Of a DNA stretch of 62,914 nt, positions 19,876 to 27,242 are shown piece by piece (within the stretch, counting starts at the first letter, position 1; each line of letters starts with the position of its first letter). The translations under genes and the position numbers were made by a program. Under the pieces are notes generated by a model, which made no database searches, was not told the origin of the DNA, and saw nothing but the letters and a program-made list of their open reading frames with translations. Source of the DNA: Sphingobium cupriresistens (lineage in GTDB: Bacteria > Pseudomonadota > Alphaproteobacteria > Sphingomonadales > Sphingomonadaceae); assembly GCF_004152865.1 (NCBI RefSeq), contig NZ_SEOO01000025.1, forward strand, positions 1 to 62,914. The letters are read 5' to 3'.

Positions 19876-20468
19876 AGCAGCTTCTCCATCCGGGTGAGGC
19901 GATCGATGGCGACCGGGCCATAGTAGCGGCTGTCATATCCGTCGGGATGGCTCGACCCGACGAAGATCATGCCTTCCGGAATATTGGGGCTGGCCGGCTG
20001 CCAGTGGTTGAGCGCCTTGCCGCTGCGCGTCGCAGGCTTGCTGACGCCCACCAACCTGTCGTTGCAATAATACCAGCCATTGCGGCCCAGGCCGAGACTT
20101 GCGGGCTTATCGACCATGACGATCTGGTCGCCGGGCATGCACAGCGCATATTTGGTGACGGCGACAGGCCTGGGGCCGGCAATCGCATCGGCGAGCGTGA
20201 AGGAGACGAGGTCGCCGCGATGCACAGGCCCGGAAGAGCGGTGCACCACCCAGGCATCGATCGACGGCGTCATGACCAGGGTGATCTGCGGCATCGTTAC
20301 CCAAGCGAAAAGGCCGATCGGCAGCACGATTCCATAGGCCTTGAAGAGCTGCGCGGGCCGCGCCGGTTGTCCAAGGCCGCTCGCGCCCAGCGCTACGGCG
20401 GCCCGCAGCGGCAGGTCTTTCAGTTCACGCCAGGCGCGCTTACCGCCGTGCCAGATGAGCGAGAGCAT
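19872..20468 (-). CDS. S26-family signal peptidase of the transfer system
   Basis: This 198-residue membrane protein belongs to the S26 family, TraF-of-RP4 type. One membrane helix lies near 44-62, followed by the catalytic Ser69 in MTPSIDAWV and the Lys106 in VTKYALCMPGD. In RP4 this enzyme cyclises the pilin; in F-type operons of alphaproteobacteria it probably matures the TraA pilin. The ATG at 20468, overlapping the trbC end, is preferred over the open frame to 20600. Confidence 0.85.
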   Translation of the reverse strand: MLSLIWHGGKRAWRELKDLPLRAAVALGASGLGQPARPAQLFKAYGIVLPIGLFAWVTMPQITLVMTPSIDAWVVHRSSGPVHRGDLVSFTLADAIAGPRPVAVTKYALCMPGDQIVMVDKPASLGLGRNGWYYCNDRLVGVSKPATRSGKALNHWQPASPNIPEGMIFVGSSHPDGYDSRYYGPVAIDRLTRMEKLL

Positions 20469-21330
20469 CCCGCACCTCCTCCCTGCCGCCGAGGCGGCCA
20501 TATTCCTCGAGAAGCCCGGACAAGGCGGCATCGCCCTGAACCAGATGCGCACCGCGAGGGCTCGCCTCGTCGCGCTCGCAATAGGGGAGCGTCGGATCAC
20601 CGGGGATCATCGCCAGCGCGGGAACCCGGGCGACGCCATGTTGCCGGAAGACCAGCGGATCGACGATCAGCTGCACGTCCCGCATGGCGCAGGCCGGCCC
20701 TTCACAGCCTGGATCGCGCCGCAGGATGGCGGCAGACAGCTTCGCCATCGGCGCCACTTGCCGCATCCCGCCCGGCATTCCGCGAAACGCCATGACCCCT
20801 CCGGCGCGCTCAAGCTGCCCGGCATAGGTGCGCAACGTCTCGATCGGCATCGACGAGGACACGAACAGGACCGGCACCCAGTTTTTGCCCGTACCGGGCG
20901 ATACCACTCCAGCCAGCGCCGCCGCTTCCGGCTGCTCCAGTCCGAGTGCCTGCGCAATCCGGCGACTGGCAGCGTCGCCCTCGGCCGCAAGGCGCTCGCG
21001 CGCGGCGGCGATATCGGCCTGCGCGCGTTTCTCCATATCCGGATCGTTCCTGCGCGCCTTGAGCCCCTCGAAGGCCCGGTGCTGCGCTGCGGCGTCGGGC
21101 CTAGCAGGCGGAACGGGCCAGGGGGCGGACGTGGCATTCGCCTTGCCGGCGGCGCGTTTCACGCGCTTCATCGCCGCCTCGCCCTGTTCCTGAATTCGCG
21201 CGCGGGCGTTCTCACCCGGGGGCTGTTCGGTCGCGGCCGGCGGCTCGTTCGCGCCTGCCGCCCTGGCCGCGCAGGCGAGCCCTGCGAGAAACAGGGCGCG
21301 CCTAGTTGCTGATCGTCTGCATATAGGCAT
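20440..21330 (-). CDS. trbC: Type-F pilus assembly protein TrbC
   Basis: This 296-residue protein has a signal-like N-terminus, a charged helical region (about 40-130) and a C-terminal TrbC_Ftype domain. The domain contains VPVLFVSSSMPIETLRTYAG, a RGMPGGMRQ segment and DVQLIVDPLVFRQHGVARVP. TrbC is periplasmic and needed for F-pilus assembly. It overlaps traN upstream by 29 bases and the S26 peptidase gene downstream by 29 bases. Confidence 0.9.
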   Translation of the reverse strand: MPICRRSATRRALFLAGLACAARAAGANEPPAATEQPPGENARARIQEQGEAAMKRVKRAAGKANATSAPWPVPPARPDAAAQHRAFEGLKARRNDPDMEKRAQADIAAARERLAAEGDAASRRIAQALGLEQPEAAALAGVVSPGTGKNWVPVLFVSSSMPIETLRTYAGQLERAGGVMAFRGMPGGMRQVAPMAKLSAAILRRDPGCEGPACAMRDVQLIVDPLVFRQHGVARVPALAMIPGDPTLPYCERDEASPRGAHLVQGDAALSGLLEEYGRLGGREEVRDALAHLARR

Positions 21331-22396
21331 CGATCTTGTCCTTCATGTCGATCTGGATTTCGGATTGGGCGCGGGCTTCGACGTCCGCATAATATTCGGA
21401 GAGGTCCATCCGCGAGAAATCGAGGGCCTGGAATTCCTCGGGCGTGAAGCCCCGGCAATAGGGGTTCTTCGGCGTGCCCCAGCCAATGGCGCTGAAGGCC
21501 TTCAGCTGCGGCCGCCCCTGTTCCTGGATGATCCGGCCAAGCTTGGTGTTGAAGCAGCAATGGCCGCGGGCGTTCTGCACGCAGATGCCGAGGATCTTCG
21601 AGGAGCAGTAGCTGCCGACCTCATGACACATGCCCGAGCCGCGCAGCATGCCCACTTCCATGTCCTGCTGGTCGCAGCCCTGGAGCAGCACCTCGATCAT
21701 GAAATTGACCGCGAGGCTGATCGCGATCGATGTCGGATCGATCCCGACGATGATCGCATTGGCGCCGGCGCTGGCCGCCTGGCTCGCGGTCGCACCTGCC
21801 TTAAAGGCGGTGTAGGCGGCTTTCATGCCGGTGAAGACGCCCTTGGCGACCGCGATCTTGGTCGAGATGGACGAGATCGAACCGCCCATGCCGTCTTTCA
21901 CGATCTTACCCTTGTCCTTGCAGCAATTGGAGAAGGTCGTCTTGAGGCCGGCAGGACGGCAACGTGCGGCGCGGCCGGAAAATATCTCGATCGTGCCAAG
22001 ACAATTGCCCTCGGCATCGACACCGCCATCGGCTTCGACACCCGGATCGTCGATGACCGGATCGTCGACGATCGGGTTGGCGCTGGTGTCGATGCAGGCA
22101 TCGGCCGAGCAGGCCGCTGCGCCGCCACTGGCAGGAACCTCGCAGCTATATTGGTCACCGAGCGGGCAGTGCAGGGCGCCCGAAACGTCGGCCTCGCACA
22201 TCGTCTGGCCGATCGGGCACATCCAGCCACCCGATGCCGTCAGATGACAGCTCGCCGTCTCGCCATCATCGGCGGCATCGCCATTGCCGTCGAGGTCGAC
22301 CGCGCACAACTGCTGCGCGGACGCGACCGCCGGAAACAACAGCGCGCTGGTCATTAGCAGCATGGCGGCTGCGAAAAGGAACCGCGCGGCACTCAT
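21302..22396 (-). CDS. traN: Cys-rich TraN-type protein, distal gene
   Basis: This 364-residue secreted protein has a signal peptide (to ASA, residue 27) and about twenty cysteines. A C-terminal part with CCKDKGK, CHEVGSYCS and GHCCFNTKLGRI is typical of the C-terminal half of TraN, the outer membrane mating-pair adhesin. F TraN is a single 602-residue protein. Here two adjacent genes share TraN features, each with its own signal peptide. The start overlaps the upstream stop as ATGA. Confidence 0.8.
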   Translation of the reverse strand: MSAARFLFAAAMLLMTSALLFPAVASAQQLCAVDLDGNGDAADDGETASCHLTASGGWMCPIGQTMCEADVSGALHCPLGDQYSCEVPASGGAAACSADACIDTSANPIVDDPVIDDPGVEADGGVDAEGNCLGTIEIFSGRAARCRPAGLKTTFSNCCKDKGKIVKDGMGGSISSISTKIAVAKGVFTGMKAAYTAFKAGATASQAASAGANAIIVGIDPTSIAISLAVNFMIEVLLQGCDQQDMEVGMLRGSGMCHEVGSYCSSKILGICVQNARGHCCFNTKLGRIIQEQGRPQLKAFSAIGWGTPKNPYCRGFTPEEFQALDFSRMDLSEYYADVEARAQSEIQIDMKDKIDAYMQTISN

Positions 22397-24324
22397 CGCA
22401 CGCTACTCGTGCAGACGAGGTCAGCGCCGCCCAGGCGCACGGTCTGCATCATCACCGCAGCCTCGGGGAAGTCGTCGAGACAGCCGCATCCCTGGACGAG
22501 TTCTTCGCCGTCGCCGACCGGGCAGACATTGCTGTCCTGGCACGCATGATAGACATAGTCCCAGCCAACGGGATCGGTCTGTTTCGAGCCGGTCACGCCA
22601 TCGGGCGCGGCAGCCGTGTTCACCATTGCCTTGCGGGTTTTGCAGATCGGCTCGCAGGCATTGACGCTGCCGCGCTCGGGCAAGGCAAAATTGCGCGTCG
22701 TCAGGCTATAGCTCCCGTCGGCGCTTCGCACCCGGTCAGCGAGCAACGTCTCGGTCGAATGATCGATGATATAGGCACCACGCGAGAGATCCGGTTGCGC
22801 CGCCTGTCCCAGGTCCACCATGCACCGGTAGCCTCGCTCGCGCAGGAAGAAGTCGCGAGTGATCTGGGAGGAACAGGCGCCCGTTCCGAACAGTCGCGCC
22901 TGCGGCACGGGCGACAGGCCGGTATTGACGCCATTGCGAAAGCTGGTGACCCCGTCCACCACTTCATCCTGCAACCGACATGTATCGTTCGAGGCATAGG
23001 CGCCGCAGGTGTCGATGAGTTGCTCGCTCGTCTTGCATCCCGCGTCGACCTTCGCCTCAATCGACGCATAGGCTTCGCCTTCATCGGCGACCGCGACACG
23101 CAGCCAGATGTCGTGATCGCCCTGTGTCATCCGCGATGTGAGATCGAGGCCGGGATAGACGGTGAACGCCCCCTTCTTCTCGCATTTGCCAGGCGGCAAT
23201 CCAGTCCCGGTCCAGCTTTGCGGACCCGATCCGATCAGTTCGCCATCGACCCGGATCTGGGCCCAGTCGTCAGCACCGAAGCGGGTCAGCAGCACCTGCT
23301 GAAGCCGATCGACCTCCTTGACCCGCAGCGTCATATGAAAATCGAAGATCGAGCAGGAACCACCCGAGAGGCTGTTGTCCGTAGGGGAGCCCATGACGAA
23401 GGTGACATTGCCGGCGCTCGAGGCATAGGTTGCATAGCCGCCCGAGACCCGATCGATGATCTTGTCCGCGGTGATTTCCTCCTGCGTGATCTGCCGGGTG
23501 ATCGTGCAGCTTCGGCTCACTTCGGACGTGCCGGTCCCGGTCGAGGAAGCCGACAGCGCCCGGAACACGCTGCTCGCCTGGGCGGCGGCATAGGCATCGC
23601 CGGCAATGGCGTTCGGATTGGCCTTGTAAGCAGTGGCCCCGATCTGGGGTTGCGCCGCGCAGGCGGTCGTCTGTGCGCCGGTGTAGCGGATCACCGGCCC
23701 TTCGATGGCCGCCTGCGCGATACCGATCCGCGCATCGGCGCTGGTGAGCGCGCCGACGACCCCGCCGCCGAGGTCCTTGAGCACGGAGGCCATGTTGCCC
23801 CAGACCAGATTGCTGCCGCAGCTGTTGTTGACGCAGTAACAACCGGCGAGATCGGTCAGCTCGGCTTCGCTGAGCTTGAGCGATCCGGTGGCAGAGGTAT
23901 CCCAGCGGAAGAAGCGGCAGGCATCCCAGGTACCGGGCGTACAGGAGATGATCCCGTTGGCGCAGATGCCCGAGGCAGGAACGGGAACGGTCAACGCTTC
24001 GTCGAAGCTGCCGTCGAGATCCTTATCGCGCGAGATGCTGAGCGTGCCGATATCGCCGGTCGCATTGGGCTGGGCGAGCAGTTCCAGCATTGTCGCGGTC
24101 TTCTGGCAGGCCAGGTTGGGCGTGAACGTCTTCGAGGAGTCGATCGTGGTAATCGGCTGCCCGGCAAGGCCCGGTGTCACGTAATTCTCGAGAATGGCAT
24201 CGCTGTCCGCGCTTTTCTCACGCGCGGCAGCCGCAGCGCCACGAGCCCGGTCTTCCGCCGTCTGCGCGTGGGAAGGGATGGGCAGGCACAGCGCCGCGAC
24301 AAGGGCGAGGGCAGGACGCCTCAT
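22393..24324 (-). CDS. traN: Cys-rich TraN-type protein, proximal gene
   Basis: This 643-residue secreted protein has a signal peptide (cut near SHA, residue 20) and many paired cysteines. A beta-rich central region is followed by a C-terminal segment CEPICKTRKAMV and VYHACQDSNVCPVGDGEE, which resembles TraN. It should sit in the outer membrane or periplasm and contact recipient cells. It may be the true TraN with the gene after it a second adhesin, or the two may share TraN's role; sequence alone does not decide this. Confidence 0.8.
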   Translation of the reverse strand: MRRPALALVAALCLPIPSHAQTAEDRARGAAAAAREKSADSDAILENYVTPGLAGQPITTIDSSKTFTPNLACQKTATMLELLAQPNATGDIGTLSISRDKDLDGSFDEALTVPVPASGICANGIISCTPGTWDACRFFRWDTSATGSLKLSEAELTDLAGCYCVNNSCGSNLVWGNMASVLKDLGGGVVGALTSADARIGIAQAAIEGPVIRYTGAQTTACAAQPQIGATAYKANPNAIAGDAYAAAQASSVFRALSASSTGTGTSEVSRSCTITRQITQEEITADKIIDRVSGGYATYASSAGNVTFVMGSPTDNSLSGGSCSIFDFHMTLRVKEVDRLQQVLLTRFGADDWAQIRVDGELIGSGPQSWTGTGLPPGKCEKKGAFTVYPGLDLTSRMTQGDHDIWLRVAVADEGEAYASIEAKVDAGCKTSEQLIDTCGAYASNDTCRLQDEVVDGVTSFRNGVNTGLSPVPQARLFGTGACSSQITRDFFLRERGYRCMVDLGQAAQPDLSRGAYIIDHSTETLLADRVRSADGSYSLTTRNFALPERGSVNACEPICKTRKAMVNTAAAPDGVTGSKQTDPVGWDYVYHACQDSNVCPVGDGEELVQGCGCLDDFPEAAVMMQTVRLGGADLVCTSSVR

Positions 24325-24650
24325 GGCCGGATTTCGCTCGGTATGATCAGCCGCGATCCGCGACGCAACCGGAACAGAAGCACCCCGCCAGCGGGCGCGA
24401 CGAGCTTGGCGCGGAACACGGCCTGTCCTTCAAAAACGGTCAGCGTGGCCACGACGACAGACGGCGAGGAGGGGCGCACCGCCTGTCCATCGTCTGTATT
24501 CACGGCCACGCCGACCGCCCGACCGGCGCCGCAGGGGGGATGCGACGCCGGTCTAACCGCATGGGGAAGACCCGGCGCAATGGAATGACGGGCAAGCCAT
24601 CGGCTGTTCCCGGGCGATTCCATGCGGTCAGGGAATGACGGATCGATCAT
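24321..24650 (-). CDS. Small hypothetical protein between traU and traN
   Basis: This 109-residue protein starts with an ATG that overlaps the traU stop (ATGA), and its own stop overlaps the traN start, so it is firmly inside the operon. It has a hydrophobic beta-rich C-terminal half (VVVATLTVFEGQAVF and GGVLLFRLRRGSRLIIP) and no clear membrane helix. No family was recognised. The upstream frame extension to 24992 is a shadow of traU. Confidence 0.6.
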   Translation of the reverse strand: MIDPSFPDRMESPGNSRWLARHSIAPGLPHAVRPASHPPCGAGRAVGVAVNTDDGQAVRPSSPSVVVATLTVFEGQAVFRAKLVAPAGGVLLFRLRRGSRLIIPSEIRP

Positions 24651-25660
24651 GGCGTCGAGACCCCGGCGCAGCAGATCGTCTTTTCGAACAGCATGAATTG
24701 GGCATTGTCCTTGCCCGGCGCATGCTTGGCACTGGTCCAGAGCGCGCCGGGACGACCGACATTGACGCACTGGCCGCCCTTGACCGGCTCCATCAGCTGG
24801 AACTTGTAGCGGCTCTTGGTCCAGACGGGCTGGGGAATGAAGGAACAGCCGTCCGCCGAACTGACGGTGAGCGCACCGAGCCGGCCCATCATGAAGACGC
24901 CGCGAGCGGCAAGGCCGGCCCAGGCCTCGACGCTGTCCCCGAAATGGATGTCGCCCGCGATCGGATAGGTCGCGCCCCAGCTGCCCATGCACCAGAAGAG
25001 GGGATCGACGACCTTGCCTGCGGCGGCCGCGGCGCTGTCAGCCATGCAGGCGAGCCCCGCCGCCGGATTGCCGAACAGGATCGCCTCGGGTTGGATGATC
25101 GCGCCCAGCGTCGCCGACTGCCAGGTCGGCAAAACCTCGGTGATCAGCGCCACATCGAAGCCATCATCCTCGATGCAGGGCAGGTCCGTGAACATGTCGA
25201 GCATCTTCCAGACCGGCGCGATGTAGTAGTGCATCTGCGCGAACATCTTGCGGGTGTTCGTGCCGTCGGCGAGGCTGCTCTGGCTTCCCTGCAGCTTGCC
25301 GCCGGTGGGCATGATGTCTGCGCCCAGCGCCATCATGCAGCCCGGCTCAGTCACCACATCGACCATCCGGTTGGGTGACCAGAAGCTGACCTTGACGCCA
25401 AACCAGAACGTCACGCCCTTGCGGCAGGCGCACAGCGGCTTGGACGCCGACTGGGCATCGAGCGCCTTGCCGAGCGGATCGCTGGGTCCGATCTTCACGC
25501 CGCCGATGGTGATCGGGAAAATGCAGTTCCAGCGCACCTTGGTGATCGGGTTGAAGACAGTGCCCGCCTCGCATTTGGAGGCATGAGCCGGAGCAGCGAG
25601 TGCCAGCGCGGCGAAACCGCAACCCAGCGCCAGCGGTCGGCGAAGGGACAATCCTTTCAT
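24647..25660 (-). CDS. traU: Conjugal transfer protein TraU
   Basis: This 337-residue periplasmic protein has a signal peptide (to AHA, residue 27). It shows the TraU pattern of CxxG near the mature start, WNCIFPITIGG, LCACRKG, and conserved Cys and Trp residues up to the CCAGVSTP end. TraU of F (330 residues) is needed for DNA transfer rather than pilus growth. The length agrees. It overlaps traW upstream and a small gene downstream, both by ATGA. Confidence 0.95.
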   Translation of the reverse strand: MKGLSLRRPLALGCGFAALALAAPAHASKCEAGTVFNPITKVRWNCIFPITIGGVKIGPSDPLGKALDAQSASKPLCACRKGVTFWFGVKVSFWSPNRMVDVVTEPGCMMALGADIMPTGGKLQGSQSSLADGTNTRKMFAQMHYYIAPVWKMLDMFTDLPCIEDDGFDVALITEVLPTWQSATLGAIIQPEAILFGNPAAGLACMADSAAAAAGKVVDPLFWCMGSWGATYPIAGDIHFGDSVEAWAGLAARGVFMMGRLGALTVSSADGCSFIPQPVWTKSRYKFQLMEPVKGGQCVNVGRPGALWTSAKHAPGKDNAQFMLFEKTICCAGVSTP

Positions 25661-26316
25661 CGCGCGGCCCTCCGGTCTGTGTTGCTCCTGTCGACCTCGG
25701 TCAGCACCAGTTTCTGCCCCGCCTGGCTGACGATCACCGGCGCGACCGTCAGGCCGAGCCGCGCCTTGACCCGCGCTTCGAGCAGAAACAGCGCCCGCCC
25801 ATGGCGTTCGCCAAGGGTGATCGCGTCGGCATCGCCGGGACTGCCAGCCGCCAGCAGGATAAAGTCGGCCGGCCTCGCGGTCCGCAGCGCCCAGCCGAGG
25901 TCGCGTGGATGGATGACGATGAGCCGCTGCGGCAGCGACACATAGCTAAGCGGATTGAAGCTGTAGCCTTTGGCATACAGAAGCCTGCCGTCCTGCAGTC
26001 GTATATCCTGGTCGAGCGTGTAGAAGGGAACCACCGTGCGATTCCGGTCGGCGCGCGCGATCCCGAGCGTCGCCGCCTTCATCGCGGACCAGCGTTCGCG
26101 CGGACCGAAGGCGGCTTTCATGTCGGGAATCTGCGCTGCCCGGCCTTCGATCTCGCTTAGCGCATCGGGCTCGGCGATGGGCCAGGTGCGCCCGATCGTG
26201 CTCGTTTCCGCATGGAGCGACGATGCAATAAACATTCCGGCCGTCATTGTCAGCGCCGTGAAAACGCGAAGGAATGTGGGAGGCGGGGAAGGCCTGCACG
26301 TTGATCTAGCGGCCAT
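25657..26316 (-). CDS. traW: Conjugal transfer protein TraW
   Basis: This 219-residue protein has a hydrophobic N-terminal signal (about 15-35) and the TraW core: GRTWPIAEPDAL, YTLDQDIRLQDGRLLYAKGY, FNPLSYV and a C-terminal QKLVLTEVDRS. TraW is periplasmic and works with TrbC and TraU in pilus assembly. The first 16 residues overlap the upstream gene, so a start at Met24 is also possible. The order traW-traU matches F. Confidence 0.92.
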   Translation of the reverse strand: MAARSTCRPSPPPTFLRVFTALTMTAGMFIASSLHAETSTIGRTWPIAEPDALSEIEGRAAQIPDMKAAFGPRERWSAMKAATLGIARADRNRTVVPFYTLDQDIRLQDGRLLYAKGYSFNPLSYVSLPQRLIVIHPRDLGWALRTARPADFILLAAGSPGDADAITLGERHGRALFLLEARVKARLGLTVAPVIVSQAGQKLVLTEVDRSNTDRRAAR

Positions 26317-26542
26317 GGCGCCGTCTCCAATATGGCTGGGAGCTCTCGCGATCCTCGCCGAGCGCGGCGCTGATCAGGGCGGCGGTGGCGATGACTGCGG
26401 TGATCGCGACGAGAAGGCGGAACAGTCCGGGCACCGCCGGCAATTGCCAGGCGATGAAGGACTGGACCAGCAGCAGCCCCTGGCTTCCGACGATCAGGCG
26501 GATCGGCCCTGGTGCCGGCGTCGAGGAGAAGATGCCGTTCAT
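26306..26542 (-). CDS. Small single-helix membrane protein before traW
   Basis: This 78-residue protein has one or two hydrophobic helices (about 20-60) and a basic, Arg-rich C-terminus. It overlaps traW downstream and the 125-residue gene upstream. In F, trbI sits between traC and traW and encodes a membrane protein of 128 residues; this could be a short counterpart, but the sequence match is not clear enough to name it. Confidence 0.6.
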   Translation of the reverse strand: MNGIFSSTPAPGPIRLIVGSQGLLLVQSFIAWQLPAVPGLFRLLVAITAVIATAALISAALGEDRESSQPYWRRRHGR

Positions 26543-26916
26543 GGCCGCCTCCAGCGCCTGGCGAAGGCACGAACATGCCGGGCCAGCGCATCCCAGGGAA
26601 CGAGGATGAGACCCGTCGAGCCCGCGCCCATGCCGGCGCAGATGCCGACGACGATCGCGCCCTGCAGCGGCGCCCGCAGGCTCCAGGCTGCCATGAACGC
26701 AAAGAAAGACGCGACAACCATGCTGGTAGTCACCAGGATCGTGTAGGTGACCCTCGCAAACCGCCGTTCCGCCTCGATCACGGTGACGATCGCATGCGCC
26801 ACCGGAGCGATACCGAGCGCCTGATTGTTCAGGCTGCGCGCATAGGCGAGGAGCGCGTGGATATCGGCGCCCGCTTCGTAGGCAGTTTCGAAGCCCTCAT
26901 CATGCTCCGGGCTCAT
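26539..26916 (-). CDS. Two-helix membrane protein in the transfer operon
   Basis: This 125-residue protein has a soluble acidic N-terminal half and two adjacent membrane helices (about 56-78 and 84-108), then a short Arg-rich tail. The start MSPEHDEGFE overlaps the upstream stop as ATGA. The longer open frame to 27297 reads through shadow sequence. The family is unknown; it appears specific to this type of alphaproteobacterial F-like operon. Confidence 0.65.
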   Translation of the reverse strand: MSPEHDEGFETAYEAGADIHALLAYARSLNNQALGIAPVAHAIVTVIEAERRFARVTYTILVTTSMVVASFFAFMAAWSLRAPLQGAIVVGICAGMGAGSTGLILVPWDALARHVRAFARRWRRP

Positions 26917-27242
26917 CGTGCCCTCCACTGCGACAAGCGCGAGAAAAGCATCCCGCATGCGCCCGACAGGCCGATCAGCAGCATCCCGCTTGCAAAGCAG
27001 GCGGCCGCCACGATGAGGCCTGTGCGGACCGTCTGGAGCGGTGGCTGCTCCAGTGCGAGACCTGCGGCGATCACGAGACCGCCCATCATGCAGGTTTCGA
27101 TCGCCACCAGGCGCAGCCGCCACTGGAACGCCGCTGCCTCGGCGCGCTTTGCGACGCGGGCCTCGATGATCGCCTCGATGGCGGGGTCCTGCTCCCAGTC
27201 GATCGCCAGCTGGTCGGGATGGGGTCTGGACTTGGGCATCAT
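26913..27242 (-). CDS. Two-helix membrane protein after traC
   Basis: This 109-residue protein starts with ATGATG overlapping the traC stop. It has a charged N-terminus and two hydrophobic helices (about 48-64 and 73-97). Tandem two-helix genes here (this one and the next) have similar layout, so they may form a membrane subcomplex or be old duplicates. No named F counterpart was recognised. Confidence 0.65.
   Translation of the reverse strand: MMPKSRPHPDQLAIDWEQDPAIEAIIEARVAKRAEAAAFQWRLRLVAIETCMMGGLVIAAGLALEQPPLQTVRTGLIVAAACFASGMLLIGLSGACGMLFSRLSQWRAR

Noticed and set aside
22234..24588. Plus-strand frame of 784 codons opposite traN
   Set aside because: Composition of a shadow frame; the minus-strand gene has a signal peptide and paired Cys.
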